Source: Ifrita kowaldi (taxonomy: Eukaryota > Chordata > Aves > Passeriformes > Cinclosomatidae). From it: 64,000 bases of DNA. How positions within the stretch are numbered: the first letter of the stretch is position 1; the number at the start of each line of letters is the position of its first letter. Below are positions 27,183 to 39,076 of the stretch, piece after piece. A program made the translations under genes and the position numbers. The stretch is taken from the NCBI GenBank assembly GCA_013398055.1, contig VZRS01014874.1:1-64000 (forward strand), read 5' to 3'. The notes below the pieces were generated by a model. It saw only the letters and a program-made list of their open reading frames with translations, had not been told where the DNA came from and ran no database searches.

Positions 27183-29117
27183 TGACTGTTGTTCAGTGCC
27201 TTACTATTTATTGGATGAGGTGGAGTAACTAGCTCTGCATATGTGGTGTTGGATGCTAAAAAAATTAAACTTAAGGGAAGGTGTATGAGAAATGCTTTAT
27301 GGTTTGGGGAAAAAAACTCAGTTCTTACTAGTATTTTTTTTTCTTTTTAATTATCAGAGGGTAAGGAGAGGAGGAAGAGAAGTTCTGATCCTTTAGGTAA
27401 AAAAAGTTGGTTTTTAGCTCCTTTCCACCTCCATGTTCCCATTTGCTTGGTGTTGTACCTGTAGTGGCCTGCATCATGCAGCAAAGCAGAGATTTCTTTA
27501 TCAGTATATGGGAGACTACTACAGAATTAGGCAAAGCAGGAGTTAACCTTTGCTGCATTAATGGAGAGCTAATTTTGGATCCAGATTAAAACCCAGTTTA
27601 TCAGCTGATTTTTTTTATGGTTTTTTCTGCCCGTAGAAGGCAGATAAGTTTTTCAACAGTTTCTGGGTTTGTAAATACATCATCATCAGCTTGTATTGAT
27701 GCAGACACAAGGCAGTATTGCTTTGCTTCTAATCTGTTACAAAGCCAAAATAGTATGCAGTTTTTTTTCTAGAAGCTTCATGAAACTTGCATGCTAACTT
27801 TACTTAATATGCATCTCTACTATAGGTAATACAAAAATGTCTTTTAGGAGAAGCAGTGGTTTTGCTCATGTTTGGATACTGGGCTCGCTCATGCATTCCT
27901 CTGATTTTAGCTGTTGGAAATAGAGAGATCCCGTAATCCACCTTATTTTCGTGCTCTGAAACCTTAAAATCTATGGATCAGCATTAAAAGGGGTATTACA
28001 TGAGCTTTTGATTGTTGGAGGAGGAACAAATGTAAAGTCTTGAGTTTGGTGGGTTTTTTCTTCTTCATTTCTTTTGCTCCAGGCTAGTTCTCCAGTTAAC
28101 CAAATCCACTGTAATCCCATCAGGAGAATGTGGTGATGGTTTTGTAATTTATATTGCATGGTTGTCTTAATCCAGGTTCTGTCATTGTAGCAGAAAATAT
28201 GAACCCAAGCCCACCATATGATTTGGCTTTGTCCATATGGAAATAGTAAACTGTAATAAATGGCGGCCTGTTGTACAGTGAGGTACTGAGGGTGATTTTC
28301 TTCCAAAGTAATTTTTCTTTCTGAAACTCAGACTAAGCATAAAAATCTTTCCAAATTTCAAGTAATTTTCTGTGAAAAACTGATTGTTTGGGAGAAGTCA
28401 GAAATTTTTGAAACTTAAAGACACTTTCTTGCATCTTACTGTCAGGAATTATGGAAACAGGTGTGTAATTCTAAGCAAAAGAAATTTTAACTTTGAGTGG
28501 GACTGTTCTGTGTTTCAGGAAGTAGCTCTATCAGCATTGAATTTGTGCAGTTACTGTATGCGCCTGTATTGGAGTCCAGCAGAGACTTCCAGAGGGTGTT
28601 TACGTATGCTGAGAACTGCTTAGTAAGTTGGTAGTGCATCATTTCAGTAGTCTTAGAGATACGGTAATGTAGAGTGTTGGGTTTTTTCATATTTTAACCT
28701 CACAAGAGATAAATTTCTCTGCAAAGTTGCCCTGAAATTTTGAGATTCAAACTTGAAAGACAGACTTTTCCCTTCTGTGTGCTGTTTTCTTCAGAGGTAT
28801 TTTTAATTTGATGACTTGTTAAACACAGAGTTTATAATTCTCAGCAGTGACAGTTATGTCATGGGGCTGTCATTTGATAATTTGAGGATAAGAACAACTT
28901 ACAGGAGTCAATATTTGGGTTAAAGTATGCCAGTGTTTAAAGCCTTTCCCTTTGCTAGGTGGCATCTGGTTTGAGTGCTGGATTTAATTATGATGCTAAT
29001 AACAGGAGTTTAAATGTTGATATAAAATGTATAAGGAGCACAGATATTGATCAGTTGTGTGACAATATGTATTTTTACTTGTTGATATTACTATAAGAAT
29101 TCCATTACTGATTCCAC

Positions 29118-29170
29118 ATTTGTGTGTACTTATCAGTCTGATACACTCAGACTGATAAGTACACACAAAT
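29118..29170. repeat. Perfect 24-bp inverted repeat with 5-nt loop
   Basis: Arms 29118-29141 and 29147-29170 are exact reverse complements, separated by TACAC (29142-29146). Outside the arms, GAATTCC (29097-29103) and GGAATTC (29179-29185) extend the symmetry after a mismatched stretch. It lies about 330 bases before the penultimate UVRAG exon. Low GC and unusually high symmetry point to a template-switch event; a short MITE remnant or hairpin RNA is possible. Confidence 0.9.
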
Positions 29171-29500
29171 AAATATTTGGAATTCGTTAATATAGAACAT
29201 TGTATTGGAATTTGGTCTCTTCCCATAATGGCTGTGTTTTTATTAAGCTGTGAGCCTGCTCTCCTGTTGCAGATAGAAAATAGGAAAATTGTAAGGAGGT
29301 TTAAGAGTCGCTGTTCTTGGGCAGGTTTCCTAATATAAATAGTAAATTGAACATTTTCTTACAGGGAATAAATATCTTGGAACTGCTGGATAATCATCCT
29401 AAACTTTCTAAAAGCCTAGTAAATTAATTAACCATGATGTTATGTACTTTGGGATTTGGAAAGCTGTGCTAATTTTAGGGGTTTTTTTCTGTTCTTGTAG

Positions 29501-29592
29501 CTTAGATATCAGCACGGGCTGAGTACTCCAGATCTAAGGCAAACTCTTCCTAACCTGAAAAACTTCATGGAGCTTGGGCTAATGGTTAGATG
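29501..29592 (+). CDS. UVRAG: UVRAG coding exon (penultimate)
   Basis: A 92-bp exon with acceptor TTCTTGTAG (ending 29500) and a strong donor GTAAGT at 29593. It reads in phase 0 from the previous exon, encodes 30 residues starting LRYQHGLSTPDLRQ and ending GLMVR, and leaves TG for a split codon. TG plus the first base C of the last exon gives TGC (Cys). This conserved segment joins the structured centre of UVRAG to its disordered C-terminal tail. It is too short to stand out as an open reading frame and was found from the intron signals and the recognisable peptide. There is no in-frame stop. Confidence 0.95.
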
Positions 29593-30461
29593 GTAAGTAT
29601 TTATTTTTTGTAATTTAAAAGAAAGAAGTGGATGCTACAAAAAAATTGAAGATAAGGATTTGTCACAAACAAGCATCTCCTCTTTACAAGCTGAGCATGC
29701 TTGGTGAGACTGTGACCTTCCCAAAATACAGACCATGTAACTGTCCACAACATTCTACCGTTTTCTTAAGCTCTTAAGTTCTTCCATATGATGGGCCCAC
29801 AACCCTTCTCAGAGGTTGATGTAGCAGGGGAATCCTATTAGGAAAAAAAAATGTTCTTCACTAGAGGGAGGTGAATTAATTGTTGTCTTAAGACTGTATT
29901 TAATGTTTGGTAGCAGGTGCACCTTCTGTATCAAACTGCTTTAGTAGAACGGGTCATAGCCCAGGCAGTCTCTGACTGTGTAATTCAAGTGAGCTGCATG
30001 GGAATCTGAATGATGATCAACACAACTTCTCTGTAGTATAATTGCTGCTAATGAAAATAGCTGTTGCATGTTGAGCATTGTTGCTAAATGAGAAGCTACA
30101 TTAACTGAAGGTTATAGTGTCTTCCAGGGAAATGCCATGTGCTTCTGCTCTGATTCACTCTGGAGGATTCAGACTCATCTTCCACTGTCTGCAGAATCAA
30201 ATCGGACAGGTTTCTATGTTTTAAGGCTAAAGTTAGTTTAGGTTTATCTTGCAGCAGCTGTTTGAGCAGGAGGCTTAACCAGTTTTCCTTAAACTGAGGT
30301 GAACTTTACTAAATGTGGAAGCACAGTTTACTACCCAGTGTATTTCAACAGGTGATAAATGGTTTGTATTCACATGGTTTTAATTTATGCTCTTTGAATT
30401 GTGTGCACTCATGCAGTCTCTTGCTTTAAGCAATTATTTCGTCCTGCATTCTCATCTTATC

Positions 30462-30480
30462 ATAGAATCATAGAATGGTT
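30462..30480 (-). repeat. Isolated CR1 3' tail
   Basis: ATCATAGAATCATAGAATGG is the reverse complement of two CR1 octamers plus the first CR1 bases. It is cut off from the CR1 body (30607 onward) by the shared 126-bp segment. Confidence 0.8.
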
Positions 30481-30606
30481 TTGTTTTTCTGCCCTGTTAA
30501 CTCTCATAAGCAAACCAGTTTCTTCTCTCTACTGTTTTCTCTTTTTAAAATTGATTTTGATATTAAAAGGTACTTGTGTGAATTCTACTATAACAGGTCA
30601 CAGGGA
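30481..30606 (-). repeat. Non-CR1 segment attached to a CR1 3' end (copy 2)
   Basis: The counterpart of 26618-26740, with scattered substitutions and a 3-base length difference. CR1 tail sequence (AATCATAGAATGGTTT) flanks it on both sides, as expected for an insertion with a target-site duplication or for two serial CR1 ends. Confidence 0.8.
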
Positions 30607-30990
30607 ATCATAGAATGGTTTGGGCTGGAAAACACCTTAAAGATCATCCAGTTCCAACTCCCTGCCATGGGCAGGTACACCTCCCACTAGATCAGGTTGC
30701 TCCAAGCTTGTCCAACCCACCCTTGAACACATCTGGGGTTTGGGCAGCCACAGCTTCTCTGAGCAACCTGTGCCAGGGCCTCACCATCCCCACAGGGAAG
30801 GATTTCTTCCCAATATTCCATCTAACCCTGCCCTCTGGCAGTGGGAAGCCATTCCCTCTTGTCCTGTCACTCCAGGCCCTTGTCCAAAGTCCCTTTTCAG
30901 CTCACTTGGAGCCTCTTTAGGCACTGGCAAGGGCTTTAAGGTATCCCTGGAGCCTTCTGTTCTCCAGCCTGTTCTGCAGGCTGACTACCC
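30607..30990 (-). repeat. CR1 fragment, antisense
   Basis: About 385 bp from ATCATAGAATGGTTTGGGCT through CTTGTCCTGTCACTCCAGGC to the TTCTCCAGCCTG section. Two plus-strand frames of 94 and 101 codons here are antisense CR1. Confidence 0.92.
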
Positions 30991-33026
30991 CCACCTCCAG
31001 GTTGCTGGTTGGAGTCTTGGCTAAGGAAAACAAATATAGGAGTAGAAGAAGCTTCCTCTTTGAGCAATACTGTAAAAAGTGTTGCTTGATGGAAATTCAG
31101 CTCAGCCAACACAGGAAGTAGTAAACAGATCCTGAGAAAAGGAAGCTCAGCCCCTTGTGCAGTGTTATTCTGTAAGTAATTTCAGGTACAGCTGAAAAGA
31201 TTCTCCCTGCTTTTCTTTTTTCCTTTAGCAAGATGCATAAAGAAAAGCTTTCTTCATTGGGAAAATATCACTGTGAGTTTTCGTGTGATATCCATCACAG
31301 TAGTATAAAAATCCTCAGATGATCTGTGGTCCCCTCAGCAAATCTGAAAGTGAAAGGCCAGCCTATGACTTCTGTAGTACTTCTCTCTGCTCATCGGTAG
31401 AGTGGAAGGGGTGCAGGTCACAGTCCTGCAGTCTTGAATAAGCAGAAGTGGGTTGACACGGAAACATGTGAAGTGGGAATAATTTTCACAGTGTGGAAAT
31501 TACCTGTTCTTCCCTTCTTGCATGTGCTGGCTCTGAAGAACTGATCTGGAAACTTTAGTTATGCCTTGGAGGTTTTGCCACTATACAATCCTGTTGTTGT
31601 TTTCTATAGGTGATGCACAATCATTAACAAAACAAAGCACTTTTTTTTGGCTGGATAATATTTCCATGCAGGAATATTAAGCATGGTTCTTTGGGAATGT
31701 CACAATCCCTTCTTCCCCCCGTGGATGTCTATGCTTCATTTCCTTCTAACCTCCAGAACTTGGATGCGCAGTTGGTCATTTAGTTGTTAATTTTTTTTAC
31801 TGATGATTCCAAACAATGCTTCTTAGTGCTTCCTAATAATATAAATGGAAATGAGGCTTTACAGGGAGTCTAGCTTGAGGGGAAAACTGGCTAGATTACA
31901 TAATTGGGCAGAATACAGATGTGCACTGTCTTGTGGATAATACCTGATTACGTACATTGAAACAAGCAGAAAAATCACTAGCTGTTAAAATGAAGACCTG
32001 AAGGAATTTTTTGTTTCCAGGTTACTGTGAGTCACCTGATACCCTCTGACACAAACTGTAGTCAGTAAAATATTTCCAAGTTATTCTTTGTTTGAAGGAT
32101 AAGAGCACTGAGACAAGAGGTTTTCTTAGCCACATACTCACTTGCACTGCCTGGTTTGTTTGGTCCTGTTGCTGGTCTTCATTTTGCTTTCTGAGCACTG
32201 TAGCTGGGTTTTTCTGAATTTCACCACCATAATCTTTACCATTTTAGATTAAAAACAACCCCAAAAACTCCTCCATGGCTTTTGTAGAAGAGCTCACCTA
32301 TTTCATACATCTATCAGAGCAAATTTGGCTTTAAAATCTCTGCTTCAGTCTTCTGTGAGTTCCCCTGTTTTGCCTGGAGCTCTGGGCTAGCCTTTGGCCC
32401 TTTGGAAGGTCTGCAGAGTCCAGTGTCTGTGCATCAAGGTTTAGTGGCTGGTTCCCTCTGCCTGGTGAGATTTGTGTTGTTTTGGTTTCTCTTACACTAC
32501 ACTGAAAGGATTAAGAAATGTTTTCACATCCCAACTTGTGTGATTTATTGCAACAAGCTTGCAGGTCTACAAACTCTACTTTCATCTTCATATTTCTCCT
32601 GGTACCAATATCCTTCTGTGTTTACTTTTCTTCCCCCTTGCCCCTACTGCAAAATATTATTTGTGCTGTATGCAGACAAAATCAAGACAGATCTGTTGGT
32701 TCCCTCACACACTGTTAGAGGCTGCAGAGCTGCAAAAACTGACTTTCCTGATAATAAATCTGGATGTTGACTCTTAAGGTGAAAGATGATGAGACAAAGC
32801 TGTTGTTGATTTAAACTGTCTCCATTGTGGTCCCCTGAAGCTTTCCTGTTTCCTTTTGGGAATAATTCTGTCTGTTTCCAGTTTTTTAGTCCTGGAGTTT
32901 CACTGGCTTTCAGAAAAGTAGCTCAGTTTTTTAGGTTGGCTTTTGTGGATGCAAAAGGCCCTATGCAGATTTTCTCTTAAATTATTCTTCTTGTGAGCAG
33001 GCCATTTGTTCCAGCATTTGAGACTG

Positions 33027-33366
33027 AACCATAGAAAGGTTTGGATTGGAAGGGACCTTAAAGGTCATGTTGTTCCACTCCCCTGCCATGGGCAGGGACA
33101 CCTTCCACTAGACCAGGTTGCTCCAAGCCCTGTCCAACCTGGCCTAGAACACTTCCAGGGATGGAGCAGCCACAGCTTCTTTCGGCAACCTGTGCCAGGG
33201 CCTCACCACCCTCACAGGGAAGAATTTCTTCCTAATCTCTAATCTTAATCTCCCCTCTTTTGGTTTAAAACCATTCCCCCTTGTCCTGTCCCTCTCTGCC
33301 TGTTTAAAAAGTTGCTCTCCCTGTTTCTCATAAGTCCCCTTCAAATCCCCACTTCCGTGTAGCCTG
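33027..33366 (-). repeat. CR1 fragment, antisense
   Basis: About 340 bp from ACCATAGAAAGGTTTGGATT to CATAAGTCCCCTTCAAATCC. It is intact over the conserved 3' UTR and the end of the RT region. Confidence 0.92.
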
Positions 33367-35142
33367 TACATTTTAATATAGTTTTATTTCTTTTTGCATG
33401 TTCAGATTTACCTTTCACAAGTTTAGGCTCTTTAGATCATGGTTGCATTAAATTAAGAGACTGACTCTTTTTCTCTCCTATTCTTCAGCTTATTTTGTTT
33501 TCGCTCTGTAACTTATGAGGGACAGTATTTGTGATTAACAGAAAGTAAAGAACATGCTGCAAATCCAAGCAGTCCAGCAAGGAGATGCTTCCCTAGTGAA
33601 CAGACAGTAGACATCTAATACTGGCAAATACAAGATACTCCTTTGGAGGGGCTTGTCTTAGGCAGAGAGATACCCTTTTGAGCTGCATTTAAAGGCTTTC
33701 CTGAAAAATACTTGAGTGCCAAGGCTTGAATTTGTGTTTTGAGGGTATGTCTTGATTTATATACTGCTAGAATCAAGAGGAGCCCAAAGCTTCTTACTTA
33801 TGAAAACTCTGGTGGCTTAATTAATGAAGATTTCATTTTTAAAAAACGTTGCAGAATTTCTTAGCTGCCAAAAGATGCAATTTCATCTTAACTTCATATT
33901 GACAGCCTTCCTGTTGCTATTGTACATTATTTAACCAGTAATCTCTAAGAAGGTGAGAAACTATTATTGCTTTTTAGCACAGTTGACATGATATTGGCCC
34001 TGAGCTGCTCATGGAGCTTCAAGCATTTCAGATGGCTATAAACCAACTAAAACACCTTCATTTAGTGTTCTTTCTGCCATGAGGTCATAGTGTGCAACAA
34101 AAAAAGATCAAATGGTGTTTAAGTTTTTGCAGTTTTTTAAAGCATTTTCATAACAAAGAGTGTAGCTGTGGATTTTGGCTTTTGGCCAGGCAATCACAGT
34201 TTAGTATTTTGTCCAGCTGTGTTCCAGTAATGTTCCTCAGAGGAAACATTTTGTGGGGAGGAAAAGATACATATTTGAGCCTGTGAATTGTATTTTGTCC
34301 CTCGTATTGCTTTACAGTTTCTCTGAGTCACTTGCAGACAGATTAAATAATCACAGGTGAATCTGACTGAAGAAACTTTTTATCAAAACTGCAACCAGAA
34401 TTTGTTCACTAAGAAAATAATTTCAGAAATGTTTATGTCTTCCTTCAGTCACTTTATCTCTCCTGTTTACAGTGGGGAGTCTGTCTTCTGCCTTAGGGCT
34501 AAGAATGCTCACTATTCTTAGCTGACTATTTATTAACTAGTGAAAACTAATATTTTGGGAGAAAATAGCTACTTTGTCATTTTGCTGCCAGAAAAACTTT
34601 GAGCTGAAGTCAGACTGTTAGAATTGGCTTTTGAGATTTGGATGCAATCGAAATATTGAAATTGGTGATGATGTTATTCTCTTATCTATAATGTCCAATA
34701 AACCTGAGGCTTCTCTCTTTTTTTTTTAATTTAAAAATCCTGCTTTCTGTCAGGAACTGTTCATACTCGTGCATGACTAGTTCTAGTGTCATCCAGCCTG
34801 ATGACTAAAAGTCATTAGGACCTGATGACAGTTAATCAAACCAGTTTTTATACTCCACAAGTCACAGGCCATTCTTTTTGGACAGGTGTCCACACCTGTT
34901 TGCTGTCTCAGGAGACCAACCAAGGGATTGTTGCTGGAAGCTAAATCAGCCCAACGCAAATAATTCAGCTCAAGGCTGTGCCTTAGAGTAAAGGCCTGTG
35001 CTCCTGCAAGCCAAATTCTTCTCACTGCGGACAGTACTTGACAGTCTCTAACGTTTCTGAGTAACTGGATGATAGTTTTCTAACATTACTTTCTTTTTTA
35101 TATACTTTTATATATTTTTTTATTAATTTCATGAGCTGTGAA

Positions 35143-35428
35143 GCTCAAAGGACAAGGGGCAATGTTTTTAAACTGACAGCGGGTGGGTTTAGATTAGAAA
35201 TTAGGAAGCAATACTTCCCTGTGAGGGTGGGGATGCCCTGGCACAGGCTGCCCAGAGAAGCTGTGGCTGTCCCATCCCTAGAAGTGTTCAAGGCCAGGTT
35301 GGATGGGGCTTTGGAGCAACCTGGTCTAGTGGAAGGTGTCCCTGCCCATGGCAGGGGGATTGGAACTAGAGGGGTTTTGAAAGTTGCTTTCAACCCAGAC
35401 CCTTTTGGGATTCTATTCTGGGATTCTT
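35143..35428 (+). repeat. CR1 3' fragment
   Basis: Sense CR1 from AGGACAAGGGGCAATG to the tail GGGATTCTATTCTGGGATTC. It can be translated in part as the RT C-terminal end (RVGMPWHRLPREAVAVPSLE). Confidence 0.92.
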
Positions 35429-36792
35429 TCTCTGGACTTTGCCTTGATGTGAATGCTGTGAATTCTTGTAACAGTACAGCCTCAAGGAAAACACAAATGG
35501 CATAGACACCCTCCATCAGTTCCTTGTTTTCATAGGGATTAATAGCAACCTTGTATTTCTGAGCTCTGTGCCTCTCTCTAAATATTACTTTTGAACTAAA
35601 ACCTCAATATGACTTCCATTCTCACCTGGAGGGAAGTGATGGCACAGGAGAAGATGTAACAGTTTAACCCACTATACCCAGAGCCATTATGGGCTTGCTT
35701 TACTTGCCTGCAAGACTATGACCATTGCTCTAATTAAAAGTCTTTGGAGAGATATTTATCTTCTCATGTTTGCCTTGTAGACACTTGTCACTCAGCCTGA
35801 GCTTGTTGCCTAGGTTGCCCTCTGTGATCAAGAAGAGGCATCCAGGAAAGATGACTTTCCCACTGATCATAACTGGCTCTCAATAGGGGATTACAACCCT
35901 TCTCTCATTTTCCTTCTCCAGTGACTGTGGAAGGAGCCTAGGCAATTAACTCTTGAATGGCTGATCTCCAAAGTCATTAATACATATTTACTTCTATCTA
36001 GATGTCTTAGGTAATATTTGATAAGCAGATAGACCATACTATTGACTTCATTCCTCCGTTCTCAGATTTGGGCTGTTACCCCTGTATTTATTCCTGACAG
36101 AAGCTCAACCCATCCTATTCATATTTATTGGTAACAAAGGACAGTTTCTGAACTCTGCCCCCCTATTTCTCCAGCAGCTTAAAACCCGGTTTTAAAGTTT
36201 TAAGGTCTGTTTCACTGCATGTCATTCAAGGAACCTGACTGCAAGTGCTTTTTATTCTAATACATTAGTTTGAATACTTGCACAGTAAATGGGGATAATT
36301 CCTTCTTTACTGCCCTATGGGGCAGCCCTTATGTACTCTGCTAACTGAGAAGTTATTTTGTAGATGAGAGAGATTAACAACTTACTGCTGCTACATTTAG
36401 ATCACTTGGAAAGATCATTCTGCCAGTTCAATTTAGTAAGGAAGGGAAGACTTTTTGGCTTCTGGACTAAAGAGGTATTGTTCAGGCATACCTAACATGT
36501 TAGCTTGCGTAGCCTTGTTGTAACAACCTTTTAAATAACTCTCCTGGTCCTGCAAACGAATTAATTTCTCACCCATTTTCCTGTAAGGTCTAGTTTTACA
36601 AAGGAATTTAGGAATGTTTCTTTTGAGGAGGAATTCAAACTTACACGCCCACTGCAACAATTTTTAAAGCTGTTTTTCTTGCGCTAATTAGATACCTCAG
36701 TTTTCTTGCTGGTTTACTCGGACACTTACATTTCTTCTGCTTCATAGAAGAGTTGCTGCTTGCCTAAATTGAGCTGATCAACACTTGCTGAA

Positions 36793-37205
36793 GAATCACA
36801 GAATATCCTGAATTGAAGGGACACACAGGGATCATCAAGTCCAACTCCTGGCCCTCACAGGACACCCCAGCCATTCCACCCTGTGCCTGAGAGCACTCAA
36901 GGAGCACAGAGCTCAAGGAGTGTCCGAACACTCCTTGAGGTCTGTCAGCCTTGTGGTTGTGACTGCTGCCCTTAGGAGCAGCGGTCAGTGCCTGACCACA
37001 CTCTGGGGGAGGAACCTTTTCCTGATAAACAACCTACATCTCCCCTGACACAGCTCCAGCCATTCCCTTGGGTCCTGTTCCTGGTCATAGAGAGCAGAGA
37101 TCAGAGCTTCTGCTCCACTGCCCCTTGGGTGGAAGCTGCACACCGTGGGGAGATCCTCAACCTTCTCCAGGCTGAACAAGCCAAGTGACTTCAGCTATTC
37201 TGCAG
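36793..37205 (-). repeat. CR1 fragment of a different subfamily, antisense
   Basis: It starts AATCACAGAATATCCTGAAT and contains CTGTGCCTGAGAGC and CTCTGGGGGAGGAACC, and ends at TCCAGGCTGAACAAGCCAAG. These mark a CR1 subfamily distinct from the GGTTGGAAGGGACC type elsewhere in the window. A near-inverted GCTCAAGGAGTGT / ACACTCCTTGAG pair lies at 36911-36940. Confidence 0.85.
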
Positions 37206-38152
37206 GTAACTTGGGGTTTGGCAATTAGGCAGTCCTATGCCATACTGAAGTCTCTGTCCTTTGAAGAGTCCAATCTAAGATAAATTAACTTGAGCAAGTT
37301 TGAGACACAGCACAGCAGGTAAGAGGTATTACTCACTCAAGACAGCAAAGAGACTGCCTTGGGTTTGTTCTCTCCTAGAATTACCTGGGTTTTGCAAAAC
37401 AGTGTGCCTCTGCAACTTCAGGAGCTGGGATTAAACCTAGGCCTGCTTTCTGCTCTTCTTTCCCTCCATGTCCTCCTCATCTGAGATGGCACTTATTCTT
37501 GTGAGGTCTTGCATCTTGTGCTGCAAAGTGATGTATTCAACAGGAGGGTCTACTCCATACCCATCTATAGGCTGGCGTTCAGGCCACTGTGTTTGTAATT
37601 TGTCTGGTCCCAATTCTGACTGCTTATGTTCCAGGCAAGAGTTTTTATCACTCAAATATTGTGTGAAGAGTAGATAGTCTTGTCACTATTTTGACAAACA
37701 CACATCTGTACTTAAATCTACAAGGTACAGCTTGAAATTCTTCCTGAATTAGATTTTAGTCTCCTAAATACCTATTTTAACCTGTGGATGATTGAATAAA
37801 ATCCAGAGAAGTGGCAGAACTTCCTATAAACCTTCTAGTCATTCTGCCTGGAAGGGGAGATGGGAAGCCCTCACTGCTGTACAGGGTGTTACAGATCTGG
37901 TGCTTTGACGTCAAATTCTTCTTTTATTTTGCAAGGGATACAAGTGTCCTGTACCATAACTTCTGTAGCTGTCATAGAGACTGTTCCTGCTGTTGCTGTG
38001 GAAGTCTCTTGGTGAACCTGAACACAAACTGTTGGCAGAACAACTGACATGATACATCTCTGTATCTGGAATCCATTGCACATGAGGAAAAAAAGTTATC
38101 TTTCCAGTAAATCTTGTATTATACTTAGTCTTGGGGGGTTTTGCTGATTTTT

Positions 38153-38176
38153 TTGGTTGGTTGGTTTGGTTGGTGA
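38153..38176. repeat. (GGTT)n low-complexity run
   Basis: Repeated GGTTGG units in a T-rich tract; in principle able to form a two-tier G-quadruplex. No further evidence. Confidence 0.6.
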
Positions 38177-38400
38177 GTGTTCTTTAATTTTTTTTTAAAT
38201 TTTAAAAAAATTATTATTTCAAATGTGGGGATTGTTTCTCTGGATTGCAGCCCCTCTTGGTTCCAATTCAGCAGGAATATGTTTCCATTGCCTGACATGT
38301 TGATAGAAACCAAGTGGAATTGTTTTTATCATTACTGTTGCAGGGGGTATAGCACTGACAGTTTTTGGGAATGGCCCATTTCTTTTGGAAAATGATGGCA

Positions 38401-38520
38401 ATCATAGAATCATTAAGGTTGGACAAGACTTCTAAGATCATTGAGACCAACCATTCCCCCAGGCCAAGGCCACCACTGACCTGTGTCCCTAAGTGCCACA
38501 TCCACACATCTACAATAAGT
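38401..38520 (-). repeat. CR1 tail fragment, antisense
   Basis: ATCATAGAATCATTAAGGTT followed by ATCATTGAGACCAACC and GTGCCACATCCACAC marks another CR1 subfamily, about 120 bp long. Confidence 0.8.
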
Positions 38521-39021
38521 GGCCCTTGAGTTTGAAAAGAAGCTCCTGTGGGAATGGTGTCCACCCCATCTTGTTGCATACTCACTCACTCTTTTAAATG
38601 CTAATAGGCAGCTGATTTTTCAGATAGGTCCAGACTTAAAAACAGCTCATTCTAGAGCTGCAAAATGCTCGAAACTCTCTTGCCTGGAGGCTCCTTTCCT
38701 CCAGGCTTGAATCAGGCTTAGGCTGCTCTTAGCAGAAAGAGTAGTCCTAGCCTGTGCTTTGGGCCCAGTTTTGTAAAGAAGAGGGGAGAAGGAAGTCCAG
38801 TTCTGTTGCACAGAGCCACTGCTTGTCCTTCTTTCTATGGCTCAAGGTGAGACATGCATCTTGCCACATTTCTTTGGCAAGACGTGCAAATCACCTTGTT
38901 ATACGCTGTCCTGCCCAAATAGGAGAGAGATATTCAGTTCTGCAACATGGGTCTATCTGGAATGGGAAAGGCCGCAAAACCTTAGATCTCTTGCACTGAA
39001 AAGCACCAGCTGCTTCTTTGC

Positions 39022-39076
39022 AAATATATAATTATTTATATATATATATATAATAAAATTATATATATAATATGTA
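39022..39076. repeat. (AT)n microsatellite
   Basis: About 55 bases of TA/AT repeats broken by TAATAAAATT. Likely polymorphic in length. Confidence 0.85.

Larger units (their letters stand above)
11158..29500 (+). other. UVRAG: UVRAG intron, about 18.3 kb
   Basis: This intron separates the third-last and penultimate exons, bounded by GT (11158) and AG (29499-29500). It contains CR1 fragments listed separately (about 12030, 16445, 17277, 19225, 23020, 26741), short microsatellites and a perfect hairpin at 29118-29170. Outside these I see AT-rich unique intronic DNA. Open frames up to about 134 codons here are CR1 antisense reading or chance. Confidence 0.85.
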
